Assembly: GCF_014203535.1 (NCBI RefSeq)
Contig: NZ_JACHJI010000004.1
Span: forward strand, 310,001 to 374,000
Length of the DNA stretch: 64,000 bases
Source: Streptomyces griseomycini
Lineage (GTDB): Bacteria; Actinomycetota; Actinomycetes; Streptomycetales; Streptomycetaceae
Direction: 5' to 3'
The translations under genes were made by a program, and so were the position numbers. The notes beneath the pieces are model-generated. The model saw nothing but the letters and a program-made list of their open reading frames with translations, made no database searches and was not told the DNA's origin. This document shows positions 18,549 to 27,338 of the stretch, piece after piece. Every line of letters starts with the position of its first letter. Positions within the stretch are counted from its first letter, which is position 1.

Positions 18549-20506
18549 ATCGTGCGCCCCCGCCCGTCCGGCACCCCGGACTTGCGCAGGAAGTAGCTGT
18601 TGACCTGGTCGCGCCACTCGCGGGCGCTGCGCAGCTGCTCCTCGAACCGCTCGGCCACGCGCGCGTGCCGGGCCGGTTCCACCAGGTCGGCGAGGCCCGC
18701 CCACACCCGGCGGGCCTCCTCGACCTCCTCGACGCCCTCGAAGTGCGTGTCGTAGATGTGCTGGATCACGGTCCTCCCGCTGTGCAGCACATGGCCGTAC
18801 GGCACGTGGTGGAAGAACAGCAGCAGCTCGTCGGGGCAGGTCTCCGGCGACTCGTACACCTCGGACCACGGCTTGGCGTACTGACCGGCGTACCCGGTGC
18901 CGGTCGCCGTGCTGCGGTCGACGCCGACGCCGTCCCGGTCGGCGAAGTGGTAGGTGCCCCAGGGGCTGTACTCGTAGCCGTCGACGCTCGGCCCGTAGTG
19001 GTGGCCCGGCTGCACCATGAAGCCGACACCGAGCGGGGCGGTGTACTTCTCGTACGTCGACCAGGAGCCGTCCAGCACCGCGTGCAGCCCGGCGACCAGC
19101 CGTTCCTCCGCTCCCGGGTGGGTCAGCGCGATCCACTCGCCGAGGACCGCCCGCGGGTCCGCCGCCGGGTCCCAGGCCAGGCGCCCGAAGGTGTAGAGGT
19201 TGGCCTGGGCGAGGGGGTGACCGGTCCAGAACGGGTCGTCGCCCGCGTTCGACACGGCCACGAGCCCGTCCGCCAGCCGTCCGGTGCTCACCTCGCCGTC
19301 CGGACGGAACCGCAGCGCCTCGCTCCACATCGGGCCCAGCCAGCACACGTGCCGCTGCTGCCCGGTGTACTCCTGCGTGACCTGCAGTTCCACCGCGAGC
19401 CGGGTGTCCGGCACGGCACCGATCAGCGGGGAGACCGGCTCGCGCACCTGGAAGTCCATCGGCCCGTGCTTGACCTGGAGCACCGCGTTCGCCGCGAACT
19501 CCCCGTCCAGCGGGGTGAAGTGGTCGTACGCGGCCCGTGCCCGGTCGGTCCTGCGGTCCCGCCAGTCCTGGTGGTGGTCGTAGACGAAGGCCCGCCAGTG
19601 CACCGTGCCGCCGTACGGCTCCAGCGCGGCGGCCAGCATGTTCGCGCCGTCGGCGTGCGAGCGGCCGTAGGCGAACGGGCCGGGCTGGCCCTCGGAGTCG
19701 GCCTTCACGACGTATCCGCCGAAGTCGCCGATCTCCTCGTACACCCGGCGGGTCGCCTCCGCCCACCAGCCGCGCACCGCCCCGTCCAGCGGGTCGGCGG
19801 TGGGCAGCGAACCCAGCACCATCGGCGCGGCGAAGGTGACCGACAGATGCGTGCGGACGCCGTACGGACGCAGCGCGTCGGCGATCGCGGCCACTTCGCC
19901 GATCCGGTCGGTGAGCAGGTGCGCCTCGGTCTCGTGCACGTTGACGTTGTTGACCGCGACGGCGTTGATCCCGCACGCGGCGAGCAGCCTGCCGTACGCC
20001 CGCACCCGGTCCAGGTCGCCGCGCGCCCTGCCGTCCGCCCAGAACAGCGAACCGCCCGCGTAGCCGCGTTCGACCTGGCCCATGACGGGGTGCACGGCCA
20101 CGTTGTCCCAGTGGTCGAGCATGCGCGTCGCGAGCGCCGGACGGTGCGTCTCCCGGGCCCGCTCGCCGTGGAAGGCGTCCTCCCCGAGCCGTACGACGTG
20201 GAACAGGCCGTACAGCAGGCCGCGTGCGCCGGAGGCGGTGACGGTCGTGGTCCCGTCCCGGCGTTCGAGCGCGAACCCCTCGTCGCCGGGATCGTCACCG
20301 GTCAGTTCGAGGACCAGCTCGGGCTCCTCCGCGGCGCCGTCCCGTACCACCCGGCCGCCGAACCGCTCGCAGGCGTCGGCCAGTTCGCCGTACACCGTGT
20401 CCACCAGCGGCCCCGCGGCGGCGCGTACCAGCGAGCGCCGACCGCCGACCGCCCGGAACGCGGCGGGCGGCAGCCATGCCGCGTCGAAGTCCCCGGAGTC
20501 CGTCAT
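18542..20506 (-). CDS. aguA: GH67 alpha-glucuronidase
   Basis: Removes (4-O-methyl)glucuronic acid from the non-reducing end of aldouronates. 654 residues from the ATG at 20506, which has a GAGGGGAAG purine run ahead. A GTG 23 codons upstream gives an unrelated Gly/Ser tail. The catalytic acid is Glu272 (KADSEGQPGP) and the paired bases are Asp351 (GPMDFQ) and Glu379 (TQEYTG). The 79- and 28-residue spacings equal those I recall for the Geobacillus enzyme. It lacks a signal peptide, so it acts on imported oligosaccharides. It is convergent with the importer operon and downstream of the GH92 gene on the same strand. Confidence 0.93.
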   Translation of the reverse strand: MTDSGDFDAAWLPPAAFRAVGGRRSLVRAAAGPLVDTVYGELADACERFGGRVVRDGAAEEPELVLELTGDDPGDEGFALERRDGTTTVTASGARGLLYGLFHVVRLGEDAFHGERARETHRPALATRMLDHWDNVAVHPVMGQVERGYAGGSLFWADGRARGDLDRVRAYGRLLAACGINAVAVNNVNVHETEAHLLTDRIGEVAAIADALRPYGVRTHLSVTFAAPMVLGSLPTADPLDGAVRGWWAEATRRVYEEIGDFGGYVVKADSEGQPGPFAYGRSHADGANMLAAALEPYGGTVHWRAFVYDHHQDWRDRRTDRARAAYDHFTPLDGEFAANAVLQVKHGPMDFQVREPVSPLIGAVPDTRLAVELQVTQEYTGQQRHVCWLGPMWSEALRFRPDGEVSTGRLADGLVAVSNAGDDPFWTGHPLAQANLYTFGRLAWDPAADPRAVLGEWIALTHPGAEERLVAGLHAVLDGSWSTYEKYTAPLGVGFMVQPGHHYGPSVDGYEYSPWGTYHFADRDGVGVDRSTATGTGYAGQYAKPWSEVYESPETCPDELLLFFHHVPYGHVLHSGRTVIQHIYDTHFEGVEEVEEARRVWAGLADLVEPARHARVAERFEEQLRSAREWRDQVNSYFLRKSGVPDGRGRTIY

Positions 20507-20550
20507 CCCCGCTCTTCCCCTCGCCTCGGACGCGCCGCCCGGAGTGCCCC

Positions 20551-20564
20551 GGGAACCGCTCCCA
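20551..20564. promoter_or_regulatory. LacI-type operator-like sequence upstream of the GH67 gene
   Basis: GGGAACCGCTCCCA, 45 bases upstream of the GH67 ATG. Its complement matches 11 of 14 positions of the CebR box. Thirteen of the same bases recur at 28281-28293. Confidence 0.4.
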
Positions 20565-20620
20565 TTCTGGTGCACCGGGGACCGGAGAGGTACCCGGCGG
20601 CCCGGGGGATCCAGGGAAGA

Positions 20621-20649
20621 GGCGGGTCCGGACGGCGTCCGGACCCGCC
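20621..20649 (-). terminator. Terminator of the GH92 gene
   Basis: A perfect 13-base stem (20621-20633 with 20637-20649) and a three-base loop, 14 bases after the GH92 stop. It separates GH92 from the GH67 gene downstream. Confidence 0.85.
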
Positions 20650-20662
20650 GTGCGAGCAGGCG

Positions 20663-23600
20663 TCAGCTCAGCAGTTCCACCTCCGTCAGCGCCGCCTCAC
20701 CGGTCAGCACCAGCCGGTAGTGGCCGTACGCCTCCGGCTCGTCCACCGAGAAGACCCGCGTCTGCCGGTCCCAGCGGAAGGACTCGTCCGTCCGCTCGTC
20801 CAGGTCCGTCCACGTCTCACCGTCGGCCGAGCCCTGCAGCACCCAGCCCGTGGGAGCCTCGGCGTGGTCACCGGACGTCAGCGTGTACTGCACGGCCTTC
20901 GTCTCCCCGGTGACGGGCAGCTCGACGGCGGACACCGTGGCGCCGGTCGCCGACGTGTCGTCGAACAGGGCGCCCTCGCCCTCGACCGCGTCCTTCCGGG
21001 GCGTGGGCACCTCGTCGTCCTGGGTGATCGACACCGGCGCGGCCTTCGCGCCGGTGCCCCACGAGGACGGGCGCGGGCCCATGTCGAACTCCAGGACCCC
21101 GCCCCTGGCGATCAGCGAGTGCGGCAGCGAGGTGGAGTCCCAGCGCTTGCCGTTGACCTTCAGCCCCTGCACGTACACGTTCTTCGCGCTGTTCTGCGGC
21201 GCCTTGACGACCAGCTCGCGGCCGTTCTCCAGGTGCACGGTCGCCTTCTCGAACAGCGGGGAGCCGATGGCGTACTCGCCGCTGCCCATCACCAGCGGGT
21301 AGAAGCCGAGCGCGGAGAACAGGTACCAGGCCGACTGCTCGCCGTTGTCCTCGTCGCCGTGGTAGCCCTGCCCGATCTCGCTGCCGGTGTACAGGCGGGA
21401 CAGCACCTCGCGGACGTTCTTCTGCGTCTTCCAGGGCTGCCCGGCCGCGTCGTACATGTACAGGGCGTGGTGGGCGACCTGGTTGGAGTGCCCGTACATG
21501 CCCATCCGGACGTCCCGCGCCTCGGTCATCTCGTGGATGACGCCGCCGTAGGAGCCGACGAAGTCCGGTGAGGCCGTCTCGGGGGTGGAGAGGTACGCGT
21601 CGAGCTTGTCCGCGAGGCCGTCCCGGCCGCCGTAGAGGTTGGCGAGGCCCCGGCTGTCCTGCGGGGCGGTGAAGGCGTAGCCCCAGCCGTTGGTCTCGGT
21701 GTAGTCGTGGCCCCACACGCGGGGGTCGTACTTCGCGGAGTCCACGCGCCACTTGCCCGCGAGGTCCTTGCCCTGGAAGAACCCGGCCTCCGGGTCGAAG
21801 AGGTTGACGTACTCCCGGGCGCGGTCGAGGAAGTACGCGGACTCCTCCCGGTAGCGCTTCTCGCCGGTCCTCTCGTACAGCGCCTCGCCCATCTTCGCGA
21901 TGCCGTAGTCGTTGAGGTAGCCCTCCAGCGCCCAGGACAGGCCCTCGTGCGTCTCGGTGCTCGTGTAGCCGAGGAACGGCGAGGTCGCCATGCCCTTGCG
22001 GCCCACGCCCGACGACGGGGGCACGACGGTGGCGTTCTTCACGGCCGCGTCGTACGCCGCCTCCGCGTCGAAGTCGACGCCCTTGACGTACGCGTCCGCG
22101 AACGCGACGTCCGAGGAGGTGCCGGTCATCAGGTCGGCGTAGCCGGGGGAGGACCAGCGGGAGGTCCAGCCGCCGTCCTTGTAGTGCTGCACGAACCCGT
22201 CGACCAGCTCACCGGCCTTGGAGGGGGTCAGGAAGGAGTACGCCGGCCAGGTGGTGCGGTAGGTGTCCCAGAAGCCGTTGTTGACGTACACCTTGCCGTC
22301 CACGATCTTCGCGCCGGTGTGCGTCGGGGTGTCCGGCTCCGGCATCCTCGAGAACGGCGAGGCGTACTTGTACTCCCCGTCGACCTTCTCGAAGCCCGAG
22401 TTCGGGTACAGGTACAGCCGGTACAGGCTGGAGTAGAGCGTGGTCAGCTGGTCCGGCGTGGCGCCCTCGACCTCGACCTTGCCGAGGATCCGGTCCCACT
22501 GGCGCTGGGCGCTCTTCTTGACCGCCTCGAAGGACCGGCCCCCGGGGATCTCCTGGCGCAGGTTGTCCTTCGCCTGGTCGACGCTGATCAGGGAGGTGGC
22601 CAGGCGCAGGGTGACCCGGCGGTCGTCGCCCGCGTCGAACCGCAGGTGGCCCCTGACCCCTTCCGCGGAGCCCTCCGTCACCGGCTTGTCGAACTCGCCG
22701 TAGACGAACAGCCGGGTCGCGCCCGTGGACAGCCCGGACTTGACGTCCGAGTAGCCGGTGACGATCCCGTTCTCCTCGTCGAGCGTCAGCCCGGCCTGGT
22801 CGGTGACGTTGTCGAAGAGCACGCTCGCGTCGTCGCCGGGGTAGGTGAAGCGCAGCATCGCCGCGTGGTCGGTGGGCGCCATCTCGGCCTTCAGGCCGTT
22901 CTCGAACCGCACCCCGTAGTAGTACGGCCGGGCGGTCTCGTTCTCGTGCCGGAAGGCCAGTTCGCGTGCCTCACGCCCGAGGTCGGGGGTGCCGGCGGCG
23001 ACGGACGGCATCACCTGGAAGGTCTGCCGGTCGCCCATCCAGGGGCTCGGCTCGTGGCTCGCGCTGAACGCCTGGATCGTCGGCAGGTTGTCCGCGTTGT
23101 TGCCGCGCGCGTAGTCGTACAGCCAGCTCAGCGAGCCGGCGTTGGTGACCGGGGTCCAGAAGTTGAAGCCGTGCGGCACGGCGGTCGCGGGGAAGTTGTT
23201 GCCGCGGGAGAAGGCGCCGCTGGAGTTGGTGCCCCGGGTGGTCACGGCGTAGTCGGAGAGGTGCGCCCTGGGCCGCTCGGGCGCGACCTGCCGCAGCGCC
23301 ACGTCGTCCAGCCAGCCCCGGAACTTCGCCGGGCCCTCGGGGGAGTCGTACGCCACCAGGATCCGGTCGACGGTCTTGCCGGCCGCCACCGAGCCGATCC
23401 GGGAGACCACGTTGTTCCACTGGTTGACGTAGAGGACCTTCGAAGCGCCCTGCCCCCGCGGGGTCAGCGGGAACCCGTGCTGGTCGGCGGCGCCCAGGTC
23501 GCTCAGGTGGGTGCCGTCGGTGAAGGCGAGGTCCACGGAGACGTTGGTGGCGTCGTAGTCGAGGTCGCCGTCGGCCATCGAGGGGAAGATCCGGTACGAC

Positions 23601-24478
23601 AGCTGGGTGTTCCGGCCGACCGCCACGTCGACGTCGAATACCTTGTTGTACGAGTACGCCCGCCCGTCGGCGGTGTGCCGGCCGGCGTACCGCAGGGCGC
23701 GCTTCCCGGTGAAACCGGCGCCCGCCTTGGCCGTGGGCGATCCGCTGGGGCCGCGGTCGACCAGCGAGAGCATGTCCTGCGGGACGGGCCCGTCGTCGCC
23801 GCCGGTGGAGAACTGGACGTCGGCCAGCTGGATGATGCCGCCGCCGTGGTTCTTCGTGAACTCGATGCGGAAGTGCCGGTACGCGGCGACGGCCGACGCG
23901 TCGACGTCGTAGACCTTCGTCCGGAACCGTTCCGCGAAGGACTCGCCCGAGCGGGTGTCGAGGGTCTTCCAGTCCTCGCCGTCGGTGGAGCCCTTCAGGG
24001 TCCAGTCCTGCGGGTCGCGCTCGGCGTGGTCGTTGGCGGAGGTGAGCGCGTACCGGACCACCTCGACCGGTGCGTCCAGGTCGAACTCCGCCCAGCCGGT
24101 GGGCTCGAAGGCCAGCCACTTGGTGCCCGGTTCGCCGTCGACGAGGTTCTCCTTCACCTCCCCGCCGCCGGTGTTCTCCGCGCTCGCGCGGACGTCCGTG
24201 ACGTGGTCGGTGACATTGCCCGGAATGCCGGTGCTGTACCCGCCGTCGACGCCCGAGGCGCGCTTGTCGCCGTCGGGTGTGGTGTCGACGGTGTTCAACC
24301 AGTCCGGAGCGGGGTCCCCGGACTCGAACGACGAGGCGAACTCCCGGTCCGCCTTCGGCGGCGCCTCGGGCAGCGCGACCGCGGCGCCCTGTGAGCCCGC
24401 GGTCAGAGCGAAGGCGGTCGCCGCGACGACCGCCGTCCCCCATCTGTGCCGAAGTCTGTGCCGAACTCCGTGTTGCAT
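20663..24478 (-). CDS. Secreted GH92 alpha-mannosidase with carbohydrate-binding domains
   Basis: 1271 residues. A signal peptide covers about residues 1-36 (hydrophobic VVAATAFALTAG, cleavage near AVA-LPEA). An F5/8 type C or NPCBM-like domain lies at about 95-240, a second carbohydrate-binding-like region at about 265-400, and the GH92 catalytic domain at about 415-1130. A second short F5/8C-like segment forms the C-terminus. Family marks include THEGLSWALEGYLNDYGIAK and DEDNGEQSAWYLFSALGFYP. GH92 enzymes are calcium-dependent inverting exo-alpha-mannosidases that act on fungal or plant mannoproteins and N-glycans. The ATG at 24478 has GGGAGGG upstream. A perfect LacI-type palindrome precedes it and a strong hairpin ends it, so it is a single-gene unit. 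Confidence 0.93.
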   Translation of the reverse strand: MQHGVRHRLRHRWGTAVVAATAFALTAGSQGAAVALPEAPPKADREFASSFESGDPAPDWLNTVDTTPDGDKRASGVDGGYSTGIPGNVTDHVTDVRASAENTGGGEVKENLVDGEPGTKWLAFEPTGWAEFDLDAPVEVVRYALTSANDHAERDPQDWTLKGSTDGEDWKTLDTRSGESFAERFRTKVYDVDASAVAAYRHFRIEFTKNHGGGIIQLADVQFSTGGDDGPVPQDMLSLVDRGPSGSPTAKAGAGFTGKRALRYAGRHTADGRAYSYNKVFDVDVAVGRNTQLSYRIFPSMADGDLDYDATNVSVDLAFTDGTHLSDLGAADQHGFPLTPRGQGASKVLYVNQWNNVVSRIGSVAAGKTVDRILVAYDSPEGPAKFRGWLDDVALRQVAPERPRAHLSDYAVTTRGTNSSGAFSRGNNFPATAVPHGFNFWTPVTNAGSLSWLYDYARGNNADNLPTIQAFSASHEPSPWMGDRQTFQVMPSVAAGTPDLGREARELAFRHENETARPYYYGVRFENGLKAEMAPTDHAAMLRFTYPGDDASVLFDNVTDQAGLTLDEENGIVTGYSDVKSGLSTGATRLFVYGEFDKPVTEGSAEGVRGHLRFDAGDDRRVTLRLATSLISVDQAKDNLRQEIPGGRSFEAVKKSAQRQWDRILGKVEVEGATPDQLTTLYSSLYRLYLYPNSGFEKVDGEYKYASPFSRMPEPDTPTHTGAKIVDGKVYVNNGFWDTYRTTWPAYSFLTPSKAGELVDGFVQHYKDGGWTSRWSSPGYADLMTGTSSDVAFADAYVKGVDFDAEAAYDAAVKNATVVPPSSGVGRKGMATSPFLGYTSTETHEGLSWALEGYLNDYGIAKMGEALYERTGEKRYREESAYFLDRAREYVNLFDPEAGFFQGKDLAGKWRVDSAKYDPRVWGHDYTETNGWGYAFTAPQDSRGLANLYGGRDGLADKLDAYLSTPETASPDFVGSYGGVIHEMTEARDVRMGMYGHSNQVAHHALYMYDAAGQPWKTQKNVREVLSRLYTGSEIGQGYHGDEDNGEQSAWYLFSALGFYPLVMGSGEYAIGSPLFEKATVHLENGRELVVKAPQNSAKNVYVQGLKVNGKRWDSTSLPHSLIARGGVLEFDMGPRPSSWGTGAKAAPVSITQDDEVPTPRKDAVEGEGALFDDTSATGATVSAVELPVTGETKAVQYTLTSGDHAEAPTGWVLQGSADGETWTDLDERTDESFRWDRQTRVFSVDEPEAYGHYRLVLTGEAALTEVELLS

Positions 24479-24501
24479 GCGCGAGCACCCTCCCTGCGCT
24501 G

Positions 24502-24513
24502 GACAACGTTGTC
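24502..24513. promoter_or_regulatory. LacI-type palindrome upstream of the GH92 gene
   Basis: GACAACGTTGTC, a perfect 12-bp palindrome centred on CG, 24 bases upstream of the GH92 start in the region shared with ngcE. The form is typical of LacI-family operators. The cognate regulator is unknown. Confidence 0.55.
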
Positions 24514-24703
24514 AATCTCAATGCGCAAGCACCAGTAGTGGGTCAAGTGACCGCTGCTGTCAAGGGTGTTGAATGTGCCATTCCGGCTCGCCGACGAGGT
24601 TTTATCCGTGCGGGAACGCGTCGGCCGCTCACATTTCCGCGAGGTCTCAACTCGGAAAAGACCCACGGTGAACCTTGTATTCGATCTTGCTCCGTCGCCG
24701 GGA

Positions 24704-24719
24704 AGTGGACTATACCTGT
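24704..24719 (+). promoter_or_regulatory. DasR-box-like sequence upstream of ngcE
   Basis: AGTGGACTATACCTGT matches 13 of 16 positions of the dre consensus as I recall it (A-S-TGGTCTAGACCA-S-T), 135 bases before the ngcE start. DasR controls N-acetylglucosamine and chitin genes in streptomycetes, so the place is sensible. The two halves are not well symmetric, so this is tentative. Confidence 0.4.
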
Positions 24720-24854
24720 CGGCACTCCGGGGCATCTCCACCGCACCCGACCATGTACCACCCGCACTTTCTGCACGACCCAGCTTGACCCGAACGCGGT
24801 GCCGGGGAGGATCCGGTTCACCGCCTGAGTCCTGGAGAAGGCGAGGACTTGAGC

Positions 24855-26312
24855 ATGGGATCCACGTCCGCCGAGAACACCGGCACCGGTGACCGCCCCA
24901 CGGCCGGCGTCGGCCGCCGCGATCTGATCAAGCGGTCCGCCGCACTCGGCCTGATTTCCGTACCGACGATGAGCTTCCTGTCCGCGTGCGCCAGCGGAGG
25001 CGGGGACGACGACTCCGGGCAGAACAAGGGCGAGACGTCCGAGTCCAACCCGTTCGGGGTCAAGAAGGGCAGCAAACTCGACGTCGTCATCTTCAAGGGC
25101 GGCTACGGGGACGACTACGCCAAGGCGTGGGAGGCCGCCTTCAAGAAGAAGTGGGGCGTCACCTCCACCCACACCGGCACCCAGGAGATCACGGGCAAGC
25201 TCCAGCCCCGGTTCAACGCCGGGAACCCGCCGGACATCGTCGACGACGCCGGCGCCCAGCAGATCCCGATCGACGTGCTGTACAAGAACGGCCAGCTCCT
25301 CGACCTGGCCGAGGTGCTGGACGCCCCGTCGATCGACGACCCGAGCAAGAAGGTCCGCGACACCCTCGTCCCCGGCACGCTCGACGCGGGCATGCAGGAG
25401 GGCAAGGTCGTCGCCCTCAACTACATCTACACGGTGTGGGGTCTGTGGTACTCCGGCAAGCTCTTCGAGGAGAAGGGCTGGGAGGCGCCCAAGACCTGGG
25501 ACGACTTCCTCGCCATCTGCAAGGACGCCAAGTCCCAGGGCATCGGCGGCCTCGCCCACCAGGGCAAGTACCCGTACTACATCAACGTCGCCATCATGGA
25601 CCTGATCGCCAAGAAGGGCGGTCTGGACGCCATGAAGGCGATCGACAACCTCGACCCCAAGGCGTTCGTCGGCTCCGACGCCGCCAAGGAGGCCATCGAG
25701 GCCGTCTACGAGGTCGTCGAGAAGGGCTATCTGATGCCCGGTACGAACGGCCTGACCCACAACGAGTCGCAGACCCGCTGGAACCAGTACAAGGCCGCGT
25801 TCATCACCAGCGGCTCCTGGCTGGAGAACGAGCAGCTCAAGACGACGCCGGCGGACTTCGACATGAAGTTCCTGCCGATGCCGCTGCTGCCCGGCAGCGC
25901 ACTGCCCTTCGAGGCGATCCGGGCCGGCTCCGGTGAGCCGTTCATCATCCCGTCCAAGGCCAAGAACCTGCCCGCGGCCAAGGAGTTCATGCGGGCGATG
26001 CTCTCCAAGGAGTGGTCGACCATCTTCGCCAAGGAGGCGAACTCGCTGACCATCCTCAAGGACGGCGTCGACCCGAACGTCCAGCTGCGGCCGGGCACCC
26101 AGTCCACCGTCGAGGCCTCCAAGGCGGCCGGCGACAACACCTTCCGCTACCTGTACACCGAGTGGTACAGCGAGATGGGCACCGCCATCGAGAACGCCTC
26201 CAACGAGCTGATGGCCAAGCGCATCCAGCCGAACGAGTGGCTGAAGCGGGCCCAGGCCGCGGTCGACAAGCAGGCCAAGGACCCCGACTCGAAGAAGAAC
26301 CGCCGCGACTGA
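24855..26312 (+). CDS. ngcE: N-acetylglucosamine/chitobiose ABC importer binding lipoprotein
   Basis: 485 residues from the ATG at 24855 (GAGGA seven bases ahead; a TTG at 24849 is too close to it). The N-terminus carries a twin-arginine motif (GRRDLIKRS), a hydrophobic stretch and the lipobox LSAC (Cys at about 42), so it is a Tat-exported lipoprotein. The mature part is a family-1 solute-binding protein closely resembling NgcE, which binds GlcNAc and chitobiose for import. It is followed by two permease genes and then by rok7B7, the same order I recall for SCO6005-SCO6008. No ATPase gene is present, and MsiK is the usual partner. A DasR-like box lies upstream. The exact ligand (GlcNAc, chitobiose or longer) differs between species. 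Confidence 0.88.
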   Translation: MGSTSAENTGTGDRPTAGVGRRDLIKRSAALGLISVPTMSFLSACASGGGDDDSGQNKGETSESNPFGVKKGSKLDVVIFKGGYGDDYAKAWEAAFKKKWGVTSTHTGTQEITGKLQPRFNAGNPPDIVDDAGAQQIPIDVLYKNGQLLDLAEVLDAPSIDDPSKKVRDTLVPGTLDAGMQEGKVVALNYIYTVWGLWYSGKLFEEKGWEAPKTWDDFLAICKDAKSQGIGGLAHQGKYPYYINVAIMDLIAKKGGLDAMKAIDNLDPKAFVGSDAAKEAIEAVYEVVEKGYLMPGTNGLTHNESQTRWNQYKAAFITSGSWLENEQLKTTPADFDMKFLPMPLLPGSALPFEAIRAGSGEPFIIPSKAKNLPAAKEFMRAMLSKEWSTIFAKEANSLTILKDGVDPNVQLRPGTQSTVEASKAAGDNTFRYLYTEWYSEMGTAIENASNELMAKRIQPNEWLKRAQAAVDKQAKDPDSKKNRRD

Positions 26313-26393
26313 TCTCGCTCGCTCGACCGACCGGAATCCGGGCCGGCGGAATTCTCCCCGGCCCGGAACGGGGACACCAGGGGCAGGAACGCC

Positions 26394-27323
26394 ATGCGCA
26401 AAGGGCAGCACCGGTTCGTCGCGGGATTTCTCCTCTTCCCCGTGGCGCTCTACCTGATCTTCGTGATCTGGCCGTACATCCAGACGTTCGGTTATTCACT
26501 GACCGACTGGAAGGGGCAGTCGCAGACCTTCAGCTTCGTCGGCCTGGACAACTACGCCAAGTTGCTCGAGGACGACATCTTCATGGGAGCCATCTGGCAC
26601 AACATCCTGTTCCTGGTGTTCATCCCGGTGATCACCATCCTGCTCGCCCTGTTCTTCGCCTTCATGGTGAACGCGGGCGGACGCGGACGTTCCGGAGGTG
26701 TCTCGGGAGTCGCCGGATCCAAGTACTACCGGGTCATCTATTTCTTCCCGCAGGTGCTGTCCCTGGCCATCATGGCGGTGCTCTTCGGAGCGGTGTACCG
26801 CAGCGACAACGGCGGCATGCTCAACGGCGTCCTGATCAAACTCGGGCTGGTCGACGAGAACAACCCCGTGGAATGGCTCAACGAGCCGAACTTCGTGCTG
26901 TGGGCGCTGATCGCGGTGGTCGTCTGGCACGGCGTCGGTTTCTACCTGGTGCTGTTCTCGGCCGCCATGCAGTCCATTCCCCGGGACATCTACGAGGCCG
27001 CGCTGATCGACGGCGCCGGCCGCGCCCAGTCCTTCTTCCGCATCACCCTGCCGCTGCTGTGGGACTCCGTGCAGACCGCGTGGGTCTACCTCGGCATCGC
27101 GGCGATGGACATGTTCATCCTGGTCTCCACCATGACCGCCGGCGACTACGGCGGTGGCCCCGACCACCACAGCGAGGTCATGTCCACCGTGATGATGCGC
27201 AACTTCCTCCTGTACGGCAGGAGCGGCTACGCCTGCGCCATGGGCGTGGTCATGCTGGTCCTCACCCTGATCGTGTCCGTGGTCATGCTGCGCGCCACCC
27301 GTCGCGAGCGCATCGAGTTCTGA
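26394..27323 (+). CDS. ngcF: N-acetylglucosamine/chitobiose ABC importer permease 1
   Basis: 309 residues from the ATG at 26394. Six membrane segments run from about residue 10 (FVAGFLLFPVALYLIFVIW) to the C-terminus (GVVMLVLTLIVSVVML). The EAA loop reads YEAALIDGAGRAQSFFRITL near residues 200-219. It belongs to the MalF/UgpA class and forms the membrane channel with NgcG. It is 81 bases after ngcE and 15 bases before ngcG, which indicates one operon. Confidence 0.88.
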   Translation: MRKGQHRFVAGFLLFPVALYLIFVIWPYIQTFGYSLTDWKGQSQTFSFVGLDNYAKLLEDDIFMGAIWHNILFLVFIPVITILLALFFAFMVNAGGRGRSGGVSGVAGSKYYRVIYFFPQVLSLAIMAVLFGAVYRSDNGGMLNGVLIKLGLVDENNPVEWLNEPNFVLWALIAVVVWHGVGFYLVLFSAAMQSIPRDIYEAALIDGAGRAQSFFRITLPLLWDSVQTAWVYLGIAAMDMFILVSTMTAGDYGGGPDHHSEVMSTVMMRNFLLYGRSGYACAMGVVMLVLTLIVSVVMLRATRRERIEF

Positions 27324-27338
27324 GGCGGAGTAACGACG

